Origin: JAPOXR01 sp965199765
GTDB taxonomy: Bacteria; Pseudomonadota; Alphaproteobacteria; Rhodobacterales; Rhodobacteraceae
Reading direction: 5' to 3'
DNA length: 64,000 nucleotides
NCBI GenBank assembly: GCA_965199765.1
Contig: CBDATC010000002.1
Coordinates: 1,178,001-1,242,000 of the forward strand
A model generated the notes under the pieces. That model had not been told where the DNA came from, did not search any database, and saw nothing but the letters and a program-made list of their open reading frames with translations. Shown here piece by piece: positions 8,274 to 17,466 of the stretch. Numbering within the stretch: the stretch's first letter is position 1; each line of letters starts with the position of its first letter. Position numbers and translations under genes: made by a program.

Positions 8274-8930
8274 ATGAAACGCGCACTGATAACAGGAGCT
8301 AATCGAGGCATCGGCTTTGCAGCAGCGAAAGGCTTATCGAATGCGGGTTTCGAGGTCATTATCGGTTCTCGGGATCTTGCCGGCGGCGAAATGGCGGCAA
8401 GGCAGATCGGAGCCGCAGTGGTTCAGCTTGACGTAGCAAGCCCTGAAAGCATTGCGCGCGCTGTGGAAGAAGCAGGACCGGTGGATGTTCTTGTCAACAA
8501 TGCTGGAATCCTTGGCTCCGGCGGGGTCTTTCACGATCCCGACGACTTTGAGGACTCGATGAAGGTCATGGTGCGCGGCCCGTTCCTGCTGATGAGTTAC
8601 CTGACGCCCCACATGATCTCGCGCAACTATGGGAGGATCATCAATGTTTCTTCGGGATGGGGGGCATTCTCGAACGGTGTGGCCGGACCCGGCGCTTACG
8701 GAGTTGCAAAGGCCGCTCTCAACGCATTGACGGTTTCCGCAGCGCGCGCATTGCCGGATTCAGTTAAAGTCAATGCTATGTGCCCTGGGTGGGTTCGCAC
8801 GCGAATGGGTGGCGCAGGAGCTTCCCGGTCCCCGGAACAGGGCGCAGAAACCATCATCTGGCTGGCAACACATGGCAATGATGGCCCCACTGGATGCTTT
8901 TTCAGAAACAAGCGCATGATCGACTGGTAG
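8274..8930 (+). CDS. Short-chain dehydrogenase/reductase
   Basis: A 218-residue classical SDR. The cofactor loop TGANRGIG is at residues 7-14, NNAG near 77, the catalytic Ser in NVSSGWG near 125 and YGVAK (Tyr/Lys) near 141. The basic residue after strand 2 (GSRD) suggests NADP(H). The C-terminus is shorter than the usual 240-250 residues. The substrate cannot be read from sequence. It follows the truncated NTF2-like ORF by eight bases and converges on dinB. Confidence 0.85.
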   Translation: MKRALITGANRGIGFAAAKGLSNAGFEVIIGSRDLAGGEMAARQIGAAVVQLDVASPESIARAVEEAGPVDVLVNNAGILGSGGVFHDPDDFEDSMKVMVRGPFLLMSYLTPHMISRNYGRIINVSSGWGAFSNGVAGPGAYGVAKAALNALTVSAARALPDSVKVNAMCPGWVRTRMGGAGASRSPEQGAETIIWLATHGNDGPTGCFFRNKRMIDW

Positions 8931-9095
8931 CCATCTCGCATCGCTTGCTGAAATCGTCCCAAGCGCAGCGATTTTCGACGAATGCTCAAAGCGCGCCGCA
9001 CTGTCCCGAAGTCAGACTTTGTCATCGCGGTTAAATCGGATTTAGTCTGAATGCCGTCCATATCAATTGTCAGTGCGCACTGACACGATGGCGTG

Positions 9096-10349
9096 TTATC
9101 GAAGCGCCCGTCCTTTTATGATCGCATCCGCGCCAAACCGCTCCCGGATTTCGTCTGCTGTCCTTTCGACTTTGACTTTCTTTTGCAATTCCGCATCCAG
9201 CGCCGCTGCTGCAGTCTCGTCCAACATAAATGAATTCACCTCACTGATCCCTACACCGATCAACCGAAATGGCGATTTATGCTTTTCGCTTTCAAGCAGT
9301 TCCCGCGCAGTCTGATAAATCTGTTCTGCAAGCTGAACCGGTTGGCTTAAGCTCTTTCTTCTTGAAATCAGTTTGAAGTCGCTTTGCTTGAGCTTCAAGG
9401 TCACAACTCTACCCGCTTCTTGTTTGGCCTTGGCACGACCGGCAACTTTTTCCGAAAGCCGCCAAATGTAGCCGTCAAGCACGGCCAGGTCGGAAATATC
9501 TTCCGAGAAAGTCGTTTCGTTTGACATGCTTCGAACTGGGGAGTGAGTCGAAAAGCGTCTTGTATCTTGACCATGCGCCAAGCGCCAAAGCCGCGGACCG
9601 CTTCTGCCAAAATGCTTGGCCAACTCATCAGGCAACCAATTTCTCAAGTCACCAAGCGTATAAATGCCGGCTTTATTCAACCTTCTCTGCTGAACCGGTC
9701 CCACGCCCCATATCAACCCAACCGGCTTGTCAAAGAGAAACTCCTGCGTTTCGGCCTTTCCAATCACCGAAAAACCACGCGGTTTATCAAGATCAGACGC
9801 GATCTTTGCGAGAAATTTGTTATGGGACAATCCTATTGAGCCTGATACCCCGATTTCTCGCTCCATTCTGTTCGCAAGGCGGGCAAGCAATACAGCGGGA
9901 GGTGCATGATGGAGCCGCGATGTGCCAGACATGTTAAGAAATGCCTCGTCAACCGAAAGCGGTTCAACCATTGGCGTCAGCTCATCCATCAATGCTCGGA
10001 TCTGCTTTGACACTTCGACATAGGCACGCATGCGCGGGTAAACGACCACGGCATCCGGACAAAGATTAAGCGCTTGGAACATCGGCATCGCCGAATGCAC
10101 GCCGCTCAGACGGGCAATGTAGCACGCCGTGGAAACAACTCCGCGCCTGCCGCCCCCGACAATTACCGGTTTGTCTCGAAGTTCCGGTCGATCACGTTTC
10201 TCAACCGAGGCGAAAAACGCGTCGCAATCCATATGTGCGATGGACAATTCTTCCAGCTCGTCATGCTGCACAACGCGGGGAGACTGGCACTTGGGACAGT
10301 GCCCACCGGCGTCAAACCAATGTTCGCAATCGCGGCAGAGCGCAGGCAT
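9096..10349 (-). CDS. dinB: DNA polymerase IV with N-terminal zinc ribbon
   Basis: A 417-residue Y-family translesion polymerase. Catalytic acids are in MDCDAFFASVE near 40 and LSVDEAFLNM near 140, followed by the helix-hairpin-helix thumb (IWGVGPVQQRRL) and the little-finger domain. Residues 4-21 carry two CxxC pairs (CRDC, CPKC), a zinc-ribbon extension found in a subset of alphaproteobacterial Pol IV proteins. No obvious clamp-binding QLxLF tail is seen at the C-terminus. I found no convincing alphaproteobacterial LexA box (GTTCN7GTTC) directly upstream. Confidence 0.93.
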   Translation of the reverse strand: MPALCRDCEHWFDAGGHCPKCQSPRVVQHDELEELSIAHMDCDAFFASVEKRDRPELRDKPVIVGGGRRGVVSTACYIARLSGVHSAMPMFQALNLCPDAVVVYPRMRAYVEVSKQIRALMDELTPMVEPLSVDEAFLNMSGTSRLHHAPPAVLLARLANRMEREIGVSGSIGLSHNKFLAKIASDLDKPRGFSVIGKAETQEFLFDKPVGLIWGVGPVQQRRLNKAGIYTLGDLRNWLPDELAKHFGRSGPRLWRLAHGQDTRRFSTHSPVRSMSNETTFSEDISDLAVLDGYIWRLSEKVAGRAKAKQEAGRVVTLKLKQSDFKLISRRKSLSQPVQLAEQIYQTARELLESEKHKSPFRLIGVGISEVNSFMLDETAAAALDAELQKKVKVERTADEIRERFGADAIIKGRALR

Positions 10350-10577
10350 TCCTCGCTCCTGTCAAGATGCGGTAGGATAGTAGAATACAAGAAAAATGTC
10401 ACTCAATTGATCAAAGCAATTTGACGCGATCAGCGCTGCTTTGGTCAACCACATTCTATTGCATCCCTCCAACGTCTCACAATCCATTCCCAATCATTAA
10501 TCGTGTCTTGTCTCTGGCTTGCAAAACAAAAAATTCTCTCATGATCCTGTGGGAGGCGCAGGTGCGATTGGAGCTGT

Positions 10578-12128
10578 TCAAAACACGGTGTTTGGGAGCC
10601 ACGTCGCAATGGCGGGATACAGCCAAACCAAAAGGACTCCCACCGCTTGCAGCCCGATGAATGGAATAACACCTTGGTAGATTTGCCCGGTGGTGATCTC
10701 CGCCGGCGCTGCTGCGCGAAGATAAAATAACGAAAAACCGAACGGCGGCGTTAAAAATGATGTCTGCAGGTTGATGGCCAGCAATATGCCAAGCCAAAGA
10801 GGGTCGTGCCCCAACAGGATCAATCCCGGTGCGACCAACGGCAGCACAATGACCGATATCTCCACAAAATCGAGAAAAAATCCCAGAACAAACACAACCA
10901 GCATCGTAAAGAGCAGCGCTCCTGTTGGTCCGCCGGGCAGGCTGTGAAGGACGCCATGGACGCGCTCTTCACCGCCCAATCCGATGAAAACCAGTGAAAA
11001 AATCCCTGCCGCCAGGATGGTCGCAAATATCATTGCCGTCATCATCATGGTTGATGTTGCGGCTTCATGCAGCACGCGAGTTCGCCATGAACTGTGGACC
11101 GCCCTCCATATTCCAAACGCACCGATCACCGCCAAACCCACAAAAACCACGCCAGCGAGAAGCTCCCATACATTCAGATCGGACCGCTGCATCCGAACTG
11201 GAAACAATCCTGCCAAAAATGCCAGCACAATCAATGCAGTCGCGCCGATCAGAATCTGCCGTCTTTGTTGACTTGAACGGATCCCGGCAAGAATCAAAGC
11301 TCCAACACCGCCAACGGCAGCGGCTTCCGTCGGTGATGCGATACCTCCGAGTATCGACCCTAAAACTGCGACGATCAGAAGAGCCGGCGGCAAAATCGAA
11401 GCAGCCAATTCTCGCCGTGTGGGTATGCCGCCGGACAATTCCGCAGCCGGAAGATCAGCAGGCCTCCATATGCCGCGCAGCAGGATATAGGCAATATAAA
11501 GACCGACTAGCAGAAGCCCCGGAAACAGAGCCGCGGCGAAAAACTGTCCAACCGATAAAGCTTGCACAACAAACAAGCCTTGTTCGTATTGCGCCTGCTG
11601 AAAAGAATTTGACATCACGTCAGCAAGAATAATGAGCAAAGTTGAAGGCGGAATGATCTGACCAAGTGTTCCGGCAGTGCAAACTACGCCGCAGGCCAGC
11701 GGAGGAAAATATCCTGCCTTCAGCATAGCCGGCAGGGCTATCAGCCCCATCGCAACCACGGTCGCGCCAACAACGCCCGTGGATGCAGCAAGCAGCGCGC
11801 CAACCAGAACAACAGAAACACCAAGACCGCCATGAAACCGGCCGAACGCCTGCCCCATGCGTTCCAGCAATTCTTCCGCGACTCGGCTCTTCTCCAGCAA
11901 TGCCCCCATCAAGATGAAAAGCGGAATCGCAATCAAAACCTGGTTGGAAATCAGTCCGAACACACGCTGGCTGATCGCGCCGAGCATACCAATTTCCATG
12001 ACCCCGGCAGACCAACCCAAATAACCGAAAATAATCGCGATTCCAGCTACGCCAAACGCAACCGGAAACCCCGCGAGTATAACGATGACCAAAGCCGCGA
12101 ACATCAGCAGATCCAGATATCCGCTCAC
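10578..12128 (-). CDS. dctM: TRAP transporter large permease (DctM family)
   Basis: A 516-residue, highly hydrophobic membrane protein that forms the transport channel of a tripartite ATP-independent periplasmic (Na+/H+-driven) carrier. GTG 12128 is chosen because it overlaps the stop of dctQ (GTGA) and gives the family start (SGYLDLLMFAALVIVIL). The middle (about residues 280-370) contains an extra pair of predicted helices, a feature of the long DctM subgroup. DctM, DctQ and DctP run in that reverse order on the minus strand. Confidence 0.92.
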   Translation of the reverse strand: MSGYLDLLMFAALVIVILAGFPVAFGVAGIAIIFGYLGWSAGVMEIGMLGAISQRVFGLISNQVLIAIPLFILMGALLEKSRVAEELLERMGQAFGRFHGGLGVSVVLVGALLAASTGVVGATVVAMGLIALPAMLKAGYFPPLACGVVCTAGTLGQIIPPSTLLIILADVMSNSFQQAQYEQGLFVVQALSVGQFFAAALFPGLLLVGLYIAYILLRGIWRPADLPAAELSGGIPTRRELAASILPPALLIVAVLGSILGGIASPTEAAAVGGVGALILAGIRSSQQRRQILIGATALIVLAFLAGLFPVRMQRSDLNVWELLAGVVFVGLAVIGAFGIWRAVHSSWRTRVLHEAATSTMMMTAMIFATILAAGIFSLVFIGLGGEERVHGVLHSLPGGPTGALLFTMLVVFVLGFFLDFVEISVIVLPLVAPGLILLGHDPLWLGILLAINLQTSFLTPPFGFSLFYLRAAAPAEITTGQIYQGVIPFIGLQAVGVLLVWLYPAIATWLPNTVF

Positions 12129-12622
12129 CTTGGCAACTCTCCGGCAAACAACCGCAGCAGCGAGGCGACGGATTGCACGATCAGCAAAATACAAAAGGCC
12201 GGAATCAGCGATTTCAGCAAAAACACCGCTTCAATTCCGCCAACCGAAATTGGTCCTTCAAGAATGCTCCAGGAATTTCTGACGCTTGGCCAGCTCCACC
12301 AAGCCAAAGCCGCCATTGCCGGAATCAACAAAAAAAGATGGCCAAAGATATCAATCAATCTCCGGATGGTCAGCGGCCAGCGCGCATAAAAGATATCGAC
12401 CCGCACATGCTTGCCCGCCTGCAAAGCGCATCCCGCAGCCAGCATGAACAACGCAGCATGCAGGTAAAGGACACTTTCTTGAGCGGCGATTGAATTGATG
12501 CCAAATACATATCGGCCGATCACGATCACAAATTGAATCAGAACCATAGCCAGCGCCAGCCAGCGCAGAAACCGCGCTAATCCGACGCTGACTTGATCAA
12601 GTGCCGCGGCTGTTTTCAGCAT
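12125..12622 (-). CDS. dctQ: TRAP transporter small permease (DctQ family)
   Basis: A 165-residue protein with four predicted membrane segments (around 20-40, 53-70, 92-112, 135-155). It is the small membrane subunit that pairs with DctM. The stop overlaps the dctM start by four bases, and 44 bases separate it from dctP upstream. The position between dctP and dctM supports the call more than its weakly conserved sequence. Confidence 0.88.
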   Translation of the reverse strand: MLKTAAALDQVSVGLARFLRWLALAMVLIQFVIVIGRYVFGINSIAAQESVLYLHAALFMLAAGCALQAGKHVRVDIFYARWPLTIRRLIDIFGHLFLLIPAMAALAWWSWPSVRNSWSILEGPISVGGIEAVFLLKSLIPAFCILLIVQSVASLLRLFAGELPR

Positions 12623-12666
12623 CTAATCCGGAAAACTAAGCGCAAACTCCTGTATCCGTCCAAAGC

Positions 12667-13749
12667 TCAGTAGCCGAGCACATGCGCCCGAGCATTCATC
12701 TGACCGTTATCTGCATAGGTCATGTAGCCGCCAACCGAGTCACGGTAACTGACAAAACTCTCGGCTATTCGGCGCACAAGCTCATCGCTGTCAGAGAGCA
12801 GCTCCTCCACCACTTCGCTCGCGGCTGCCCCCATCGCATCAATCACGTCTTCGGGCAGTTTTTTGACCAGAACCCCCTCTTCAGCAACCAAATTGGTCAG
12901 CGACGCCGCGTGTTTCGTTTTGTATTCTGTCCATACCGGATTGTACAAGCTCTCGCAGGCAAACGAGACAGCTGCCTTCAGATCATCTGGCAAACTATTG
13001 AAGACATCGGCATTGATCGCGCATTCTTCCGCTGACGAAGGCTCGCCAACGCCCGGCCAGTAGTAGTATTTAGCGACTTGGAAGTATCCCAGCGCGCTGT
13101 CAGTCCAAGGCCCAATGAATTCTCCTGCATCTAGCGCTCCTGTCTGCAGAGCCTGAAACATCGCGGGGCCGCTCATGGCCTCCACAGCCATCCCGATTTT
13201 AGCGGCCATTTCCGATGCCAGCCCGGTCGTTCGGAACCGCAAACCTTTAAGGTCGTCGAGCGAAATGATTTCCTTACGGAACCAACCCGCCCACTGCGGA
13301 CCGGAATTACCGCATAGGAATGGTTTGAGATTGAACCGGGCATAAATTTCATCGTACAGTGCCTGCGCGCCGCCGTGATACAGCCAACCGAACTGCTCGT
13401 CTGCCCGCAATCCGAACGGCTGCGACCCAAACAGCAGAATTCCTTTCGATTTCGACCCCCAATAGGCTGGCACGGCGTGATAGAGTTCGGCTGTGCCTTC
13501 GCTGACCGCATCAAAAACCCCCCGCCCGGGCACTAGTTCCCCTGCTGCATAGAGATTAACGCTGATCCGACCACCGGAAAGCGTCGAAATTCTGTCCGCC
13601 AAGTTTTGAGCCGCGACGCCGGGACCCGGAAGATTTTTGGGCCATGCTGTGACCATATTCCATTGACGCACATCCTGTGCCAATGCCGGCGCTGCAAGAG
13701 CCGCCGCACTGCCGCCAGCGCCTACTGCCAAAAATTTTCGTCTGTCCAT
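12667..13749 (-). CDS. dctP: TRAP transporter substrate-binding protein (TakP-like DctP)
   Basis: A 360-residue periplasmic binding protein. The N-terminus (MDRRKFLAVGAGGSAAALAA, then PALAQ) carries a twin-arginine pattern with an AxA cleavage site. The mature part resembles the TakP branch that binds 2-oxo acids: AGELVPG near 67, YHGG near 124, GNSGPQWAGWFRKE near 147 and the WP/YYYWPG region near 226. TakP-type proteins use a tryptophan and arginine to hold the carboxylate through a cation. The ligand here is not determined; a 2-oxo or other short organic acid is a fair guess. Confidence 0.88.
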   Translation of the reverse strand: MDRRKFLAVGAGGSAAALAAPALAQDVRQWNMVTAWPKNLPGPGVAAQNLADRISTLSGGRISVNLYAAGELVPGRGVFDAVSEGTAELYHAVPAYWGSKSKGILLFGSQPFGLRADEQFGWLYHGGAQALYDEIYARFNLKPFLCGNSGPQWAGWFRKEIISLDDLKGLRFRTTGLASEMAAKIGMAVEAMSGPAMFQALQTGALDAGEFIGPWTDSALGYFQVAKYYYWPGVGEPSSAEECAINADVFNSLPDDLKAAVSFACESLYNPVWTEYKTKHAASLTNLVAEEGVLVKKLPEDVIDAMGAAASEVVEELLSDSDELVRRIAESFVSYRDSVGGYMTYADNGQMNARAHVLGY

Positions 13750-14668
13750 GAAACCATTCCTTTCTTTTGTTGGCTTAACAAACCAATTTACATGAGTTGG
13801 TTATGCCACAGCACTAAATGCAACACTTGCCTTCAACAAGCCTAACTCAGATGTCAGATCAAACCCTGAAGCCGTCCGCGCAAGCAAAGGGCAACGCCAG
13901 ATTCTGAACCATGCGACTTCATTTGATTGCATCTGATGCAAACCGGGTTGCGACGCGAAACCAGCAAGCAAGCGATTTACCAAAATTCCGCACTGCTCTT
14001 CAATCAGCCGGCCCTGCGCCTTCTTATGCTCAAAAACGATTCAACGATTAACCGTCATCCATCACCATGGAGTCTCAGGCTCATAACTGTTGCTTGTCCG
14101 AAATCCCATATTTCAAGATCAAAATGATAATCAGCTGCGTTCTGCGCTGCTCAATGCGGCGGTCAGTTCGCTGCCTCTGTGCATTTGGCGTCAATAGTGC
14201 ATTTGGCAACTCGTGCTCATAACTGTGCCGCCAAATGGATGTCTGCACAATGCCTGCTCTTCGCCTAACGGCCGAAGACTTGGTTTTTCAGACTGCATTG
14301 GACAATATGCCCGACTTGCGCAAGCAGAGGCGGACAGCCCTTCGCCGGGTTTCAGAACACCTTCGCGTTTGACCACGGTCAACTCAAAGGCCGTGCCAAC
14401 GCGGCTCCGCCTTATATCCCGGTCCTAAAAGATCGGGGATTTAAGAGGCGCCGAAAGCAGGATTGGCAGGAAACCGCGCGTTCAGCGCATTGCAGAGCGC
14501 CGACGGTCTCCAATCGATGTGGAGACCGCAGCGAACGACATCTTCCAATGCATGAACACCGGTGTCGGTTCCGCTGACCTCCGCCGTGTTCTGTGGTCGG
14601 TCATCAAGGGAAACGATGTGAAAGGCGCGTTCCGAAGGATTGCGCATTTCCGGCTTGAATCCTGAGAC
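13750..14668. other. Long stretch without a recognisable gene
   Basis: About 920 bp between dctP and the Rpn remnant. Several open frames of 60-80 codons exist on both strands, none with a family-like pattern or a good ribosome-binding site. The part near 14420-14660 reads openly on the plus strand (…FQCMNTGVGSADLRRVLWSV…) and may be the tail of a decayed gene. Given the IS-rich neighbourhood this is probably degraded accessory DNA. The dctP promoter should lie just above 13750. Confidence 0.4.
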
Positions 14669-14691
14669 GCGGGCTGGCGTTATCAGCCCGC
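14669..14691. terminator. GC-rich hairpin at the end of the Rpn remnant
   Basis: A perfect 8-bp stem, GCGGGCTG at 14669-14676 and CAGCCCGC at 14684-14691, with a 7-base loop. It straddles the minus-strand stop codon of the Rpn remnant (14683-14685). There is no long T tract, so it is at best a partial intrinsic terminator. Confidence 0.35.
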
Positions 14692-15133
14692 CGGGTTAAG
14701 TCCAGCCGCCGTGAAGACGGCTTCAAGCGATTTCTCCCGCATGGCCGCGGTTCCGACTTTTTTCAGATCCGAACTTTCCGCCTGGCCCAGCTTCGCTCTT
14801 GCCCAATCCGGGAGCTTGCCGTACCGGTCTTGAAGAAGCTCGAGAATGAGTTCGGCCATTCCTTCCTGCCGTCCTTCCTTCCGCCCTTCTTGCCGTCCTT
14901 CCTGTCGTCCTTCCTTCCGCCCTTCGCGGTCGTCCTTCCTGCCGTCCTTCGCGGTTTCCCTTGAGGCGTTCGTCTTCGAGGACCCATTTTTCGAACTGCG
15001 GCTTCAGTTTTCCCATCATCTTTTCCTTTCCGTTCGGTTCAAGCCTTTCCAATTCCAGGGCGATGCGCTTCGGATCGCAGTTCAGCTCTTCTCCGACATA
15101 GAGCATCTTAAGTGTGTCGAAGTCTATGATTTT
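14683..15133 (-). pseudogene. Rpn-family (PD-(D/E)XK) nuclease remnant, C-terminal part, frameshifted
   Basis: Only the C-terminal part of a recombination-promoting-nuclease (Rpn) family gene remains. It is cut at about 15133 by the end of the second IS1202-type copy: its frame reads straight into the IS terminus. A segment DPKRIALELERLE leads to an AAAGGA and ATG-ATG at 15019-15014, then a hinge of reiterated EGR/EGRK codons, where the frame is lost. The other frame then gives MAELILELLQDRYGKLPDW… and ends LEAVFTAAGLNPAG at 14683, a typical Rpn tail. The nuclease domain is absent. Confidence 0.7.
14849..14965 (-). repeat. Purine-rich microsatellite-like coding repeat in the Rpn hinge
   Basis: On the plus strand the unit CCTTCCTTCCGC / CGTCCTTCCTGC recurs with variations; on the minus strand it encodes reiterated (K/Q/R)EGR. 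Repeats of this kind are prone to slipped-strand mispairing, and the frame of the remnant changes inside this tract. The intact Rpn genes in the window have shorter versions of the same hinge. Confidence 0.7.
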
Positions 15134-15971
15134 GTGTCAGTAAAAGACCCTTGATTCTGCAATCCGGAACAGTTCGGCGGCGATTTCCGCTGCGAACGGT
15201 CGGCCCTGCCCTTCGATATCCACCTCGTGTGCGGCTCGCGCACCGAGAAGATCTTATCCCCGCGCGGCGCCTTGTCTCCGTCGATCAGGCGGGTGCGGAC
15301 ATGGCCCAAAAGCTTCGCCGCCATAGCGCTGTATTCCCTGATCGACCTGACATCCGGCTGGAGCAATTCCCGGGTTTGATCTTCAGATGCTTGTGCCGCC
15401 GCCAGCCTTTGATGTTCCTGCGGGCGCACAGCTCACCGCTTCGGAAAGCGGACGGTGACCGACCGGATGTTCGATGTCGGTCTCCACAACAAACGAATCC
15501 GCCTTCACATCGACCGGACCGCTGCTTTTCACGATCCTGTGACCGAGCTGCATGATTTTCCTGTTGACGAACCGAAGCGTCTCCCAGTCGGGCGACTCCG
15601 TCGGATTGCGCGCGATCCGGGGAGACTTGAACTGATCATGGCAATCCGGACACTGCAGCATGATCCGGATATCGGAATGCCTGCGCATCTGCTCAAGACG
15701 GTCAAAGCCGCGATTGAGCCCCCGCTTCAAAATGCCGGGCGCAGGAACCTGCCGGAAACTCATGCCCGGACGGCCGTTCTCAAGGCTGGCCCGTTCCGAA
15801 TGCTTCGCCTCCATGTGAGCCAAAACCGCCTGACGGGACTTCTCGTCGCAGTAAAGCGCTTTCAGGTCGCTCGGAAGACGGGGAATGCCGTCCCGCGACC
15901 GCTAGTTGATCGGAAGATCCTCGCCCGGCACATGAAACAGTTGCAGATTTTTCTCGAATGTGGTTTCTCAT
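15134..15971 (-). pseudogene. IS1202/ISNCY-type transposase, frameshifted and deleted
   Basis: The start ATG is at 15971. The frame is lost near 15950, regained by 15823 (AHMEAKHSERASLENGRPGM), shifts again near 15430, and the last block (GDKIFSVREPHTRWISKG) ends at a deletion. The middle is better preserved than in copy 1: the DVKADSFVVETDIEHP stretch is in frame here but broken there. No active product is possible. Confidence 0.7.
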
Positions 15972-16129
15972 GCCATCATCCAAAGTTGAAGATTCGCCTA
16001 TTTGACACAATATCTGGGCGAATCTTCCGCTTTTCCGCCGTATCCTCCGAATCTTCGCAATCACAAACAGCAGAAAATTCCATGCACGGTAAGGCTTTGA
16101 ACGACCGAACGACTTTTCCGGCAGACACT
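15134..16129 (-). mobile_element. IS1202/ISNCY-type insertion sequence, copy 2, internally deleted
   Basis: A second copy of the element at 1.68-2.92 kb in inverse orientation. Its left end is AGTGTCTGCCGG (read from 16129 downward) and its other end is CTGACAC at 15134. Leader and N-terminal coding sequence match copy 1 closely. It is about 996 bp against about 1240 bp: the piece coding for RPVELGV to the start of GELFQ is missing, joining WISKGRAD to an unrelated-looking tail. It has also inserted into, and beheaded, an Rpn nuclease gene. Confidence 0.75.
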
Positions 16130-16261
16130 AACTGACGGGCTTAGCGCCGCACAGCTGCGCTGCAAACCGGCCATCCAGCTACACAGGAACTCATTGAATG
16201 ATGGGCGACTGCATAAACCCGCTCGGTCGTCGTGCATTTGGAGAGATCGATGGCTGTCCGA

Positions 16262-17026
16262 TCAATCGTTGTCAGGATTTGACCGGATTTCTGCCAGACT
16301 CTTTCGGTGCCGACCGTTTCTGTCGAAGTTATCTGCCGCCAGCCAACGCTGGAATCCCCGCTTCAGTGCTGGCCACTCATTATCGGTGATCGAATACCAC
16401 GCCGTGTCCCGGTTCCGATTCTTGTACACCGTGGCATTGCGAAAAATGCCTTCGAACTTAAACCCCAATCGCAGGGCCGCCGATCTGGAACGGGCGTTCA
16501 GAGCATCGCATTTCCATTCATACCGCCGGTAGCCGAGTCCATCAAATGCACGGCTCATCATCAGAAACATGGCCTCGGTAGCAGCGGCTGTCCGCTGCAG
16601 CTGCGGCGAGTAGTTGATGTTCCCGACCTCGATTGATCCGATCTCCGGCTTGCATCGCATATAGCTTGCGAACCCGACAGCGGTCTGCGTGGCATGGCTG
16701 ACGATAGCAAAGAACTTTGGATCGGAAAGACGGGACTGAGTTTCGCACCAAAACCGAAAATCTTCTATGGAATCGTAAGGACCGGTAAAGAGATAAGTCC
16801 AAACCCTTCCCTCTTTGTCCGCAGAAAACGCTTCGTGGAGTTGTGCGGAATGCCGTGCCGAACTTAACCGTTCAACAGAGCAATGCGCTCCGATCATGGT
16901 TGAGTCATCCGGCTCGGGTCTTGCCAGCCAGCCAGTAAGCTCGATGCCGACCGGAAGACCGATTTCATTCATGCGGAATTCAAGTGGTGTGCGGCGTATG
17001 CCTGTTTCATCGGCAGGATTCGTCAT
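16262..17026 (-). CDS. GNAT-family N-acetyltransferase (RimJ/RimL-like)
   Basis: A 254-residue protein. Residues 50-220 fit the RimJ/RimL-like acetyltransferase group: AVGFASYMRCKPEIGSIEVG, then TEAMFLMMSRAFDGLGYRRYEWKCDA, and the acetyl-CoA region with NARSRSAALRLGFKFEGIFR. It would acetylate an amine using acetyl-CoA; the substrate may be a small molecule rather than a ribosomal protein. It stands alone between IS copy 2 and a tRNA gene, with its own 70-bp leader. The start gives MTNPADETG; no better internal start is evident. Confidence 0.85.
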   Translation of the reverse strand: MTNPADETGIRRTPLEFRMNEIGLPVGIELTGWLARPEPDDSTMIGAHCSVERLSSARHSAQLHEAFSADKEGRVWTYLFTGPYDSIEDFRFWCETQSRLSDPKFFAIVSHATQTAVGFASYMRCKPEIGSIEVGNINYSPQLQRTAAATEAMFLMMSRAFDGLGYRRYEWKCDALNARSRSAALRLGFKFEGIFRNATVYKNRNRDTAWYSITDNEWPALKRGFQRWLAADNFDRNGRHRKSLAEIRSNPDND

Positions 17027-17151
17027 CGCATCTCCCTTTCGTCCAAACCTTTCGGTCTGATACGGGTTACGAAGTTTTCACCTTTAGTCAGTCAATCAAT
17101 GAAATTCACTGACCTGAAAAATGCGGCTCTTGAATTCTTGTGAAAATCGCG

Positions 17152-17237
17152 TGGTGGGCGACCCTGGAATCGAACCAGGCATGGGGTTCCCCCCGGCGGA
17201 GTTACAGTCCGCTGCCGCACCTTGCAGCCCGTCGCCC
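17152..17237 (-). tRNA. tRNA-Tyr (anticodon GUA)
   Basis: Folding the minus strand gives an 86-nt class II tRNA with encoded CCA. The acceptor is GGGCGAC/GTCGCCC, the D stem GCTG/CGGC, the anticodon stem GCGGA/TCCGC around loop CTGTAAC (anticodon GTA), and the long variable arm contains GGGG-GAA-CCCC. The T arm is CCTGG-TTCGATT-CCAGG. Positions 8 and 14, normally U and A, read G and C in this fold. The long arm and GTA anticodon fit tyrosine. It lies between the GNAT gene and rlmB. Confidence 0.85.
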
Positions 17238-17466
17238 AATCCGCAATTGGTGAGCACGAGATACTTTGCCAATATTGAACCTGTCAATAGTGCAATTCAA
17301 CCGCCTTCAACATCTGAATTTTTCATGCAGACAAAAACTTTTGGAATTCACAGAATACTGTAATATCGAGTGGTCGTGGTCAATGCGGCACAAACCGCCA
17401 AGCCATGATCACACCACGCGCTGCACTTGCTGACACCAGCGGGTTGATTCATCGGCGGAGAACGGC

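Noticed and set aside
14849..14965. Short regular repeats resembling a CRISPR array or minisatellite
   Set aside because: Units are directly adjacent without spacers and encode the EGR hinge of an Rpn remnant on the minus strand. No CRISPR array or cas gene is present in the window.
17152..17260. tRNA gene as an integration site for an island
   Set aside because: No integrase gene and no repeated copy of the tRNA 3' end were seen in the window.
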